Shown piece by piece: positions 29,174 through 37,027 of a DNA stretch of 64,000 nt (the stretch's first letter is position 1; every line of letters starts with the position of its first letter). This DNA comes from Gammaproteobacteria bacterium (GTDB lineage Bacteria > Pseudomonadota > Gammaproteobacteria > SURF-13). The position numbers were made by a program, and so were the translations under genes. The notes beneath the pieces are model-generated. The model did not search any database, was not told the DNA's origin, and saw nothing but the letters and a program-made list of their open reading frames with translations. The stretch covers positions 26,666-90,665 of the forward strand of contig JACPZD010000040.1 in NCBI GenBank assembly GCA_016195665.1, in the 5' to 3' direction.

Positions 29174-30579
29174 TGCGCGTTCTGGCTCTTAAAAATCTGG
29201 AAAATGCTTAGGAAGATGATTCGCAAGTCAAACCATACTGACCAGTTATTGATGTAATACAAATCATACTTCACGCGCATTTCCATTTTTTCCAGGTCGC
29301 CGGTTTCACCGCGTAGTCCATTAATCTGGGCCCAGCCTGTTATACCCGGTTTAACACGTTGACGGAGCAGATAGGGGTCAATACGTTTTTTGTAAAACTC
29401 GTTGTGTTCAAGCGCGTGCGGGCGTGGACCGACGATAGACATCTCTCCCCGCAGCACATTAAAGAACTGCGGCAATTCGTCGAGACTGGTGCGTCGCAAA
29501 AAAGCGCCAAACGGCGTGATACGCGGATCATTGGGTTTGGCCTGAGTCACCGTTCCCTCGGGCTCGGCGTGTACCTTCATGCTGCGAAACTTCCAGATCC
29601 GGATTTCGTCTTTTTCCAACCCGCCGCGTTTCTGTTTAAATAGTACCGGGCCGGGTGAGCTGAGTTTCACGCCCATCGCAATCAAGATCATAAGGGGACT
29701 GGTCAGGACTAGAATCAGCGCCGCCAGGATCTTGTCCTCAAGCATCTTGACTATAGCATTGATACCGCTCAGAGGGCTGTCCATCAGGTTAATGACCGGG
29801 AAGCCCGCCACCTCGGTGATGGAGTGGTGCAAAAGTTGGAAGCCGTAAATGTTGGGCACCAGGCGGACCTGCACATTGGCATGACGCAGTTCATACAAGA
29901 GTGTCTTCATGCGTTCCTCGGCACGCAAGGGGAGTGCAATCCACACCTGATCTATTGCGTCACGTTCCAGATCGCCGGCCAGGCGATTTGTCGTTCCTCT
30001 CACCTCGATCCCTTCCAGATGACGGCCGCACAATTGAGGGTCATCGTCATAAAATGCGGTGATGTGGAGGCCCATCCAGGGGGAGTTCTTGATACGCTGG
30101 GCGACTTCCCGTCCCAGCGAACCGGCGCCTACAATCACAATATAACGGAGGTTAAAGCCCTTGCGGCGTATATGACGCAACCCCAGCCGCAACAGGATTC
30201 TGAAAAGGGTCAACGCCGCAAAGCCGAGTCCTGCCCACAGACCCATCCACTGGCGCGAAAAATCCGTGCCTGTTTTGGTGGCGAACATGACCACCACCAG
30301 GCCGGCAATGACAACAAGCCAGGCGCTGAACAGTGTCTGGATTTCAGCCCATAGGCTCGCGCCGCGCTGGGCTTGATACACTCTAAAAAACGGGAAGATG
30401 AGAAAACAGAGCAGAAAGGCAGCGATGAAAGCCACCAAATAATGTAACGGGAACTGCAAATTCTCAAATCGAAGGAAGTAAGCTACCACACCGGCCAAGC
30501 CTACCAGCAGTGGGTCTAACAGCCGCAGGGCATATTCTAATAGCCCGGAATTTTCCTTCAATAAGCTGCGGGGTGTCAC
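29170..30579 (-). CDS. Undecaprenyl-phosphate sugar phosphotransferase, WcaJ-like
   Basis: Starts exopolysaccharide or O-unit synthesis by placing a sugar-1-phosphate on undecaprenyl phosphate. 469 residues: about four N-terminal membrane segments, a Rossmann-like CoA-binding-3 domain ([17 protein letters not shown]), one more hydrophobic hairpin, then the catalytic domain with [45 protein letters not shown] and VGPRP, ending [15 protein letters not shown]. Confidence 0.93.
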   Translation of the reverse strand: MTPRSLLKENSGLLEYALRLLDPLLVGLAGVVAYFLRFENLQFPLHYLVAFIAAFLLCFLIFPFFRVYQAQRGASLWAEIQTLFSAWLVVIAGLVVVMFATKTGTDFSRQWMGLWAGLGFAALTLFRILLRLGLRHIRRKGFNLRYIVIVGAGSLGREVAQRIKNSPWMGLHITAFYDDDPQLCGRHLEGIEVRGTTNRLAGDLERDAIDQVWIALPLRAEERMKTLLYELRHANVQVRLVPNIYGFQLLHHSITEVAGFPVINLMDSPLSGINAIVKMLEDKILAALILVLTSPLMILIAMGVKLSSPGPVLFKQKRGGLEKDEIRIWKFRSMKVHAEPEGTVTQAKPNDPRITPFGAFLRRTSLDELPQFFNVLRGEMSIVGPRPHALEHNEFYKKRIDPYLLRQRVKPGITGWAQINGLRGETGDLEKMEMRVKYDLYYINNWSVWFDLRIIFLSIFQIFKSQNAQ

Positions 30580-30609
30580 GGTGTGGCTGCCCTTGGCATT
30601 GCCTGATAT

Positions 30610-31041
30610 TTATGCGGTATTCGCATCCAGCACCGGAAGTCCTTCCGCAGTGGCTGCCTGGTTGAGCCGCACGTCGAAGGATGAAAAGGCGATCCGGACG
30701 CTGGGAGAAATTTGCCGTAAGTCTAAAGCGGCGGCGAGATGAATGGCATCGAGGCCACGCAGTGCGTGCTTGACTGCCAGGTCCCCTGCTTCTGTTTCAG
30801 CAAGGTCGAGAACGGCAAAGTCCCGCCATTGCTGCTTCAGCATCAGCAACACGCGCTTAAAAGCATCCGGGTCTAGATCGCCCTCCCGGCTCCGGCGCGC
30901 CAAAGCCGCCACCGCCTCCGGATAGGCGACCCGCGACGTGGCAAGCACTTCTGCGTCAAGCGCCCAGCGGCGCACTGAATCTGCGCGGGCCTCGTCAAGG
31001 TAGAGTTTGATCAGACTGCTGGTGTCCAGGTAAAGGATCAC
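30610..31041 (-). CDS. vapC: VapC toxin, PIN domain
   Basis: 143 residues; acidic PIN residues in LYLDTSSLIKLYLDE, YPEAVAALARR, GLDAIHLAAAL and FSSFDVRLN. Overlaps its antitoxin by four bases. The pair is inserted between two polysaccharide genes. Confidence 0.88.
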   Translation of the reverse strand: MILYLDTSSLIKLYLDEARADSVRRWALDAEVLATSRVAYPEAVAALARRSREGDLDPDAFKRVLLMLKQQWRDFAVLDLAETEAGDLAVKHALRGLDAIHLAAALDLRQISPSVRIAFSSFDVRLNQAATAEGLPVLDANTA

Positions 31042-31298
31042 CGCCGATCTTTAAGCACGGTCTCGCTCAGTGGTTTGCCGCGTACTGCAATCCCGCCCAG
31101 TCCCGCAGGTTTGCCTCCAGACCATTTGAGTTTGCCCTGTGAGGCGAGCAACAAGGCGGCCTCACGCTCAGAACTCAGCGGCACGAGTTCCGCTACCTCC
31201 TCGCCCCGATCGGTAATGATGACCCGTTCACCTCGTTGCGCTTGTTGCACATAGCGGCTCAGATGCGCCTTGAGTTCCTTGATGCCCACTGTTTTCAT
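31038..31298 (-). CDS. vapB: Phd/YefM-type antitoxin
   Basis: 86 residues: MKTVGIKELKAHLSRYVQQA, QRGERVIITDRGEEVAELVP, typical of Phd-type antitoxins that partner PIN toxins. An inverted repeat GTGACT-N7-AGTCAC lies just upstream (31315-31333) and could be the operator. Confidence 0.86.
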   Translation of the reverse strand: MKTVGIKELKAHLSRYVQQAQRGERVIITDRGEEVAELVPLSSEREAALLLASQGKLKWSGGKPAGLGGIAVRGKPLSETVLKDRR

Positions 31299-31393
31299 AT
31301 TAATTAACCCTGAGGTGACTGTGAGGTAGTCACATCAACAGTATATTTGTGATCCCCACAAAATGCAATGGAAACCGGCAAGGCTATTGTGCG

Positions 31394-31505
31394 TTCCCCC
31401 CCTTTGTAAAAGGGGAGAGATGGCAAGCCGTCGAACGCCAAGCCACGGATGGCTTGGCTGGACTTTCGCGCGTAGCAGGATGCGTAGCGTAGAAAGAGGG
31501 GGATT
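31394..31505. repeat. Short hairpin element with CACGGATG apex
   Basis: Ends are C-rich/G-rich (TTCCCCCCCTTTG and its rough complement AGAAAGAGGGGGAT). Inside are CCCCTTT-GTA-AAAGGGG and GCCAAGCCA-CGGA-TGGCTTGGC (31437-31458). The second has the same CACGGATG apex as the hairpins after ligA. No coding capacity. Confidence 0.65.
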
Positions 31506-31528
31506 TGCGTAGTGGTCATCCCCATTTT

Positions 31529-32680
31529 TCAATGAGTGGCCTGTTTCTTAAATTTACTGTTTTGGAAATTCTTCCAGGCTGCATCTACAAATGCCTTAAA
31601 CTCTTGCCGAAAACGCTCTTGTCGAAAGTGCATGGCATTCTCTCTGCACCTTTCGGCGGAAATCCGGTCGCGCGCCTGTTCGAACTCTTCGATTGCATTG
31701 ACTATCGCTGCGGCATTCTGCTCTTTAAAAAATACGCCGGTGGGATGTTCATCATTCAGTCCACGTATCGTTTCGAGCACACCCCCCTTAGCATAGGCGA
31801 TTACAGGTGTGCCACAGGCTTGCGCCTCCAGTGGGGAGATTCCAAAGTCCTCCTCGGCGGCAAATACAAAAGCCTTAGCGCGCTGCATAAAAGTTTTTAG
31901 ACGATCTTGTTCTTGGTAACCCAGCAGCGTTATATTCTGGTTCGCTTTTGCTTGGATCTTTTTGAAATCCGGCCCGTCGCCTATCACGACCAGCCTTTTG
32001 TCAGGCATTCCATTAAAAGCCTCAACAATAAGATCAATTTTCTTATAAGGCACCAGGCGTGACGCGGTAAGATAGAAATCTTCTTTTTGCTCGTGAAGTG
32101 CAAAGCTTGTGGTGTCTACCGGGGGATAAATTACACTCGCCTCACGCCGATATACTTTCCAAATGCGTTTGGCGATAAAATGCGAGATGGCGATGAAACT
32201 ATCCACACCGTTAGCCGTGCGCGCATCCCAGAGCCTCATTTTATGAAGCACCCATTTAGCCAGCCACCCTTTAATCCCCTTATCCAGACCCGTTTCTCGC
32301 AAATACTGATGCTGCAAGTCCCATGCATAACGCATAGGAGAATAAACATAACTGATATGCAGTTGATCGGGGCCGGTTATAACGCCTTTTGCCACGGCAT
32401 AGCTGCTGGAAATCACCAGATCGTAACCCGACAAGTCAAACTGCTCGATTGCGTAAGGCATCAAGCATAAATAGTGGCGATACTTGGTGCGGGCAAACGG
32501 TAATTTCTGGAGAAAAGAAGTATGTACTGGCTTGTTATAGATAAACCCACGTTGTGTCTCAGGAAGAAAATCAACCAGGCTAAATAGATCGGCGTCCGGG
32601 TAAAGGTGCAAAATCTGCTCAAGTACTCGTTCAGCCCCCGCGTAAACGGTTAACCAGTCATGGACGATAGCGATCTTCAT
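31529..32680 (-). CDS. Glycosyltransferase family 4 (WbaZ-like)
   Basis: 383 residues, GT-B fold. N domain MKIAIVHDWLTVYAGAERVL (family hallmark of mannosyl or related transferases), SYVYSPMRYAWDLQHQYL; C domain FYLTASRLVPYKKIDLIVEA, VVIGDGPDFKKI, and the donor-binding E-x7-E in FAAEEDFGISPLEAQACGTP. Probably adds a GDP-sugar such as mannose or rhamnose. ATG start. Confidence 0.9.
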   Translation of the reverse strand: MKIAIVHDWLTVYAGAERVLEQILHLYPDADLFSLVDFLPETQRGFIYNKPVHTSFLQKLPFARTKYRHYLCLMPYAIEQFDLSGYDLVISSSYAVAKGVITGPDQLHISYVYSPMRYAWDLQHQYLRETGLDKGIKGWLAKWVLHKMRLWDARTANGVDSFIAISHFIAKRIWKVYRREASVIYPPVDTTSFALHEQKEDFYLTASRLVPYKKIDLIVEAFNGMPDKRLVVIGDGPDFKKIQAKANQNITLLGYQEQDRLKTFMQRAKAFVFAAEEDFGISPLEAQACGTPVIAYAKGGVLETIRGLNDEHPTGVFFKEQNAAAIVNAIEEFEQARDRISAERCRENAMHFRQERFRQEFKAFVDAAWKNFQNSKFKKQATH

Positions 32681-33028
32681 ATACCTTTCCTGTGGACACT
32701 CTGAAACCCAGGGGTTCGTTGTATCATAACGAACGGGTTTGCAAAGAGCTAAGCGGTGCTGTAACTGAACAGGCCAACCAAGAAACCCTTACCCCGAGGC
32801 CCAAGCGTAGCAGGTAGCGCAACGCAGGGGCATAGCCCAGGAAGAGTTTTTTAGCCTTTCTCTAAGTATAGCAAACCACCACATGGGTATAGGAGACACC
32901 CCCTCTGGGTGCTAGAATGGCCCAGATGCAACAGTCAGCTCTGGAGGTCAGTCAGCGCCACCTGGGCGGGACGATTTCTACCCGAGAGGTAGATCTGTGG
33001 CGCCGACACTGGAGGCTAAGGTTCTCTC
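32681..33028. other. Intergenic region with two structured segments
   Basis: No gene supported. GTTCGTT-N7-AACGAAC at 32714-32734 lies near the start of the glycosyltransferase and may be a regulatory site. A nested hairpin at 32955-33003 (GCGCCAC/GTGGCGC outside, TCTACC/GGTAGA inside) lies in the leader of the DUF4258 gene. Confidence 0.45.
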
Positions 33029-33277
33029 ATGAAAGTCAGACTGCATCCACATGCTCAGGATCGATTGCAAGAGCGTGGGGCGACGGAAGAAGAGGTTATT
33101 GCAACAATCGAGCGCGGAGAACGTTTCGCCGCCAAGCATGGCAGGACAGGGTTCCGCTGTAACTTTCCATTCGACGGCGAGTGGAATAACAGACGATACT
33201 CAACAAAACAGGTTGAGGCGTACGCCGTTGAGGAAGATGGTTGGCTGGTGATCACAATAATCGTAAAATTCTTTTGA
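33029..33277 (+). CDS. DUF4258 family protein
   Basis: 82 residues: MKVRLHPHAQDRLQERGATE, EEVIATIERGERF, then a C-terminal VEAYAVEEDGWLVITIIVKF. DUF4258 proteins resemble RelE/BrnT-type small toxins and often pair with DUF2283 genes. The neighbour 15 bases downstream is DUF2283, so this may be a toxin-antitoxin-like pair. Function is not proven. Confidence 0.8.
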   Translation: MKVRLHPHAQDRLQERGATEEEVIATIERGERFAAKHGRTGFRCNFPFDGEWNNRRYSTKQVEAYAVEEDGWLVITIIVKFF

Positions 33278-33292
33278 TGAGCGGAGGCTGTT

Positions 33293-33523
33293 ATGAAACT
33301 CAGTTATGATTCGAAGTATAACGTTGCATATATACGGTTCCATGAGAAGACAGGCCAGGTGACGACTATCAAGATCAGCGACGACATGAACATTGACATT
33401 GCCCCGGACGGTACCGTCTACGGTATTGAGTTGCTGAACGCAAATGAACAACTGACCAAGGACCACGGCACATTGATTGTTGAGTCAGGTGGCCAGCGCC
33501 AGGAAATAACCCTTGTGGCATGA
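33293..33523 (+). CDS. DUF2283 family protein
   Basis: 76 residues of the DUF2283 pattern: MKLSYDSKYNVAYIRFHEKT, DDMNIDIAPDGTVYGIELLN. Forms a two-gene unit with the DUF4258 gene. It lies on the plus strand inside an otherwise minus-strand polysaccharide locus, so it was probably inserted. Confidence 0.82.
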   Translation: MKLSYDSKYNVAYIRFHEKTGQVTTIKISDDMNIDIAPDGTVYGIELLNANEQLTKDHGTLIVESGGQRQEITLVA

Positions 33524-33649
33524 AATTCCGGACACCCTTCGCCCAGCGGAATTCTTCACGCCGCCGCCTGACCCGTGCATGCCGCCGATCACACCACTCA
33601 AGCAAGGTCTCTTGCGCTTGGAGGGATTGGAGAGTTTTGCGAAGGCTCA

Positions 33650-34780
33650 TCAACCAATTACTTTACGATACACGGCCAACGTCTTTTCCGCCGTTTGCCG
33701 CCACGTCATCTGCTGAGCCTTAATCAAGCCTTTTTCTATCAACCTGTCTCTGATGGCCCCATTGCTCACCACATAAAGCATGGCCTCGGTAATTTCGTCC
33801 ACCGATTCCGGGTTGACCAGAATTGCCGCATCTCCGGCCACTTCGGGAAACGAGGTGGTATTCGACGTAATTACGGGAAGGCGGGATGCGAACGCTTCCA
33901 GCACAGGCAGCCCAAATCCTTCATAGAGAGACGGAAATACCAATGTACCCGCAGACTGAAGCAGTGCGCGTTTATCCTCCTCCGGGACATATTTTAGCCA
34001 ACGCCCAACGCCAGCCAAATCCAGTTCGGCCAGTTTGGGAAGTAGGTCATCCACTCCCCAGCCCGCGCGTCCTGCAATGACCAAGGGGAGATCATATCTA
34101 ATTTCCTCCGGCAGACGCAGAAACGCCTCAATTACGCGTCCCAAGTTCTTTCTGGGTTGCAGCGTCCCGATAAACAGGAAATAGCCGGGCTTCAAGTTGT
34201 ACTTGCCCAAGACCCGCCTCTTTTCATCTTCGTCCACGGGATCAAAGTAGACGTTATCCACGGCAAGCGGAATAACGGTGATCCTTTCCGGAGAGATTTG
34301 GAAGTACCGTACTAAGTCGTCCACAACGAACTCGGAGATGGCGACATAATGATCCGCTGTCCTTACCATACGCTGGAACAACCAATTCTTTGCGCGCCTC
34401 AATCCCCGGCTGGCCCATTCAGGGCGCATCAGGGGAATAGGGTCCATAAGGGTAGCGACCACCGGTATACCACGCAGTTTGGGGATAAAATGGTCCGGGG
34501 CGTGAAAAAGATCAACACAGCCCTTGATTGACGCACTGCCCGGGAAGGGTACGCCTGATATCGCGGTGAGCGCGGCGTTGACCGCATAGCGGCCGTGCAG
34601 AAGCTGTACGCCAGCCACCCTGGGATCGAAAGCCCCCTTGGCAAATGCATAGGTCTGTAGCGAACAACCCGGCGCCACAGACAAGTGCCCCAAGAGATGC
34701 CGGGTGTAAGTCCCGATTCCGTCCAACTGGCCAGAAACCAGTCCGGCATTAAGGACGGTGACGCCCAAGCCAACGCGCAT
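33650..34780 (-). CDS. Glycosyltransferase family 4
   Basis: 376 residues. N domain begins MRVGLGVTVLNAGLVSGQLD with GIGTYTRHLL. C domain GYFLFIGTLQPRKNLGRVIE, and donor motif FPSLYEGFGLPVLEAFASRL (E-x7-E). Complete. The start overlaps the stop of a broken epimerase gene. Confidence 0.9.
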   Translation of the reverse strand: MRVGLGVTVLNAGLVSGQLDGIGTYTRHLLGHLSVAPGCSLQTYAFAKGAFDPRVAGVQLLHGRYAVNAALTAISGVPFPGSASIKGCVDLFHAPDHFIPKLRGIPVVATLMDPIPLMRPEWASRGLRRAKNWLFQRMVRTADHYVAISEFVVDDLVRYFQISPERITVIPLAVDNVYFDPVDEDEKRRVLGKYNLKPGYFLFIGTLQPRKNLGRVIEAFLRLPEEIRYDLPLVIAGRAGWGVDDLLPKLAELDLAGVGRWLKYVPEEDKRALLQSAGTLVFPSLYEGFGLPVLEAFASRLPVITSNTTSFPEVAGDAAILVNPESVDEITEAMLYVVSNGAIRDRLIEKGLIKAQQMTWRQTAEKTLAVYRKVIG

Positions 34781-35085
34781 CAGGCCGCTCCCTCGTACAT
34801 CCAGCGCAATGTCCCTTTGATGGGCGGATAGCTCTCTCCGCCAAGGGCCTGGTGAAGCCGCTTATTGCACCCGGCCAGATGATTTATTTCATTCTCACGC
34901 ACGAAAGCGGAGTTTACATCTACCTGAATCTAGTAGCCAGCGATCTTGGCCATGGCGTCCAACCAGGTGGCCACCATGTATGATCCATCATCAGCTTGCT
35001 GGCGGCGTAATGGTTCACCGGTTGCGGGTACACAGTTTCGTCGATGCCTTCGACCCCCGAATTTCCGCACAGACAACCGGGGACA
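34780..35085 (-). pseudogene. Remnant of an NAD-dependent sugar epimerase/reductase (SDR)
   Basis: Pieces of an extended SDR remain in two frames. GNSGVEGIDETVYPQPVNHY with AASKLMMD carries the YxxxK active site; after a frameshift comes MVATWLDAMAKIAGY. After a large gap, the C-terminus is found as DVNSAFVRENEINHLAGCNK and YPPIKGTLRWMYEGAA, ending in TGA that overlaps the next gene's ATG. The middle is lost. It was probably a GDP-6-deoxy-hexose reductase of this locus. Confidence 0.75.
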
Positions 35086-35090
35086 GACCA

Positions 35091-35265
35091 CGGTTTTTTG
35101 AACAACTTTTTGAGTATTTCCCTGGGATCGTTGGCCGAACTCGAAGCCCAGCTTCTTAGCGCCTCTCGCCTCGGGTACGCGAACGTCGAAGCGGTTCTGG
35201 ACAGAATCTATCGCGTCCGCGCTCTGATACTTGGCCTGAGAAATCACGTCAGGCGAAAATCATGA
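35091..35265 (+). pseudogene. Four-helix-bundle (S23-type) protein, C-terminal fragment
   Basis: The frame reads LNNFLSISLGSLAELEAQLL then SASRLGYANVEAVLDRIYRV, the second half of the 23S rRNA-intervening-sequence (S23) protein family. The first half is replaced by the epimerase remnant on the other strand. Confidence 0.65.
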
Positions 35266-35314
35266 TCCGGAAGTTGCCGCTTCACGTACCGCGCACGTTG
35301 AGAGTCTCCTCTCT

Positions 35315-35433
35315 GAAGGAGCACATGGAAGCGAGGGAGCGATAGCGGACGAGCGGTGTGCGACGACCCCCGCGTAGCCGTAGGGCCGGATGTTTTGTCG
35401 GACGCGAAGCGGGAGACAAAACATAAGGCAATG
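35315..35433. repeat. 119-bp dispersed repeat, copy 1
   Basis: Nearly identical to 48344-48461: one single-base indel and one substitution over 119 bases. It contains GAAGGAGCACA, GCGATAGCGGACGAGCGGTG and a hairpin ATGTTTTGTC-N15-GACAAAACAT at its 3' end. An IS110-type left end follows directly. Confidence 0.9.
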
Positions 35434-35436
35434 GGA

Positions 35437-35734
35437 TGGACTCCTCCTCCCCTAAACGGCATCTAGGCGCCAGACTGGAGGTCTCCCAAACCAGTTCCCA
35501 GGAAGAAGGAGTCCACGATGAAGATTATCCGCGTTGGTGTAGATTTGGCAAAGAACGTTTTTCAGGTTCACGGGGTTGATCGGCATGAGAAGCCGGTATG
35601 GCGCCGGAGACTGAGCCGCGCCGAATGGGTGAAGGTGTTGCTGAACATGATCGAGCCAGGCTGCGAGATTGGGATGGAAGCCTGCGGTGGCGCCCACCAC
35701 TGGGCCCGTCAACTGCAGCGGCACGGGATTACCT
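35437..35734 (+). mobile_element. IS110-family element, left-end fragment
   Basis: A non-coding leader of about 80 bases carries the inverted repeat TGGACTCCT (35437-35445) / AGGAGTCCA (35507-35515). At 35518 a transposase starts: MKIIRVGVDLAKNVFQVHGV with the first catalytic Asp of the RuvC-like DEDD domain, continuing to IEPGCEIGMEACGGAHHWAR and LQRHGIT. It is cut at about 35734, with about 72 of the usual 320-400 residues left. In IS110 elements the non-coding end can encode the bridge RNA. Confidence 0.82.
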
Positions 35735-35785
35735 TCTCACCCACAACATATTTTAACTGTGAGCCAGACTTGAGCAATTTTCCAA

Positions 35786-37024
35786 TTAGACAATTTCTAT
35801 CTCGGGGAAGGGAAAAATCATATTCCCGCCACTGGAAAGAAATTCCTTCTCTCTGCGAATGATGCCGTCCTTGAAATGCCAAGGTAGTACAAGGAAGTAA
35901 TCTGGCCGCATAGCCTTGGCGTCAGCCTCAGACACAATAGGAATATGGCTGCCAGGCGTTACACAACCGAACTTATCCGGATTGACTTCGGCGATTGCCG
36001 GGATGTCTTTTTCGGTAAAACCACAGAATTGCAGTAGCACGTTGCCCTTGGTCGAGGCGCCATAACCAAGAATCTTTTTCCCATCCGCATTAAGCGAGCG
36101 AATCAGGCGCGTCAGATCGTCGCGATGGCGGAACACACGCTCCTCGAAGTCGCGGTACGGTTTGGGCGTCTTTAACCCCATACGGTCTTCCTGTTCGAGC
36201 AGCCAGTCGATCACCGCCTGGTTGACTTTAATCGACTTGTTAGACACCTTGGCCGCAGTTACCGCAAAGCTACCTCCATTAACTGCATTCATCACCACGT
36301 CCACCAGCCTCAAGCCGGCTCGCTCCAAAATCGTTTTAACAACCCCCAGCGAGTAATATTCGAGATGTTCATGGCAGATGGTGTCATAAGAATTCGTCCG
36401 TAACATTGACGGCATATAACTCTGCTCGAAATGCCAAATACCACCTTCGGCCAGAATAGACTCGATCTGCCGCGCAAACTCCACCGGGGCGTCAAGGTCA
36501 TAAAACATCGCTATTGATGTCACGATCCGTGCAGGCCGCTGCTCAACCGAGTGGTACGCATCGGCAGAAAAGAAATCCGGAACCAGCGCAATGTCTGTTT
36601 GGTAGTATTGGGAAAATTTCTTGCCGGTAGGATCGATACCTATGCGCCGAATACCCGCACTACGATATGCCTTCAGGGTGGTGGCATCGTTGCTGCCGAT
36701 GTCCACCACAACATCGCCTGGATTGAGCGAAATCAATCGCTCGAGGTAGGCCACTTTGTCAGTGAGATGGTTAACCATCGATTGATTGAGCCCCGAGCGA
36801 TAGCCATAGTTGTCCCCGTACATTTCCGATGGCTCATAAGTGTGCTTGAGCTGTAGAAGCCCGCTGTCCGGACACAACACCAACTCCAGCGGTCCTTCTG
36901 TTACCTTCTGGTCAGCACTTTTTGGGAATACGCCGGTCAGTGCTTGCACCCCAAGATTGAGCACAGAGATGAGGTGATCAGAGTCTCCTACTCTGCAGCG
37001 TTTTATTTCTTTGTATAAGTTCAC
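35786..37024 (-). CDS. C-methyltransferase, SAM-dependent, sugar-modifying type
   Basis: 412 residues with the three-part layout of NDP-hexose C-methyltransferases: N-terminal putative zinc region (here degenerate, CRVG instead of CxxC), central Rossmann domain with SAM motif VVVDIGSNDATTLKAYRSAG and the EHLEYYSLGVV helix, and a C-terminal domain LGYGASTKGNVLLQFCGF. Probably methylates a nucleotide-linked deoxysugar or the glycan end. Three bases separate its start from the stop of the giant glycosyltransferase. Confidence 0.85.
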   Translation of the reverse strand: MNLYKEIKRCRVGDSDHLISVLNLGVQALTGVFPKSADQKVTEGPLELVLCPDSGLLQLKHTYEPSEMYGDNYGYRSGLNQSMVNHLTDKVAYLERLISLNPGDVVVDIGSNDATTLKAYRSAGIRRIGIDPTGKKFSQYYQTDIALVPDFFSADAYHSVEQRPARIVTSIAMFYDLDAPVEFARQIESILAEGGIWHFEQSYMPSMLRTNSYDTICHEHLEYYSLGVVKTILERAGLRLVDVVMNAVNGGSFAVTAAKVSNKSIKVNQAVIDWLLEQEDRMGLKTPKPYRDFEERVFRHRDDLTRLIRSLNADGKKILGYGASTKGNVLLQFCGFTEKDIPAIAEVNPDKFGCVTPGSHIPIVSEADAKAMRPDYFLVLPWHFKDGIIRREKEFLSSGGNMIFPFPEIEIV

Positions 37025-37027
37025 TTG

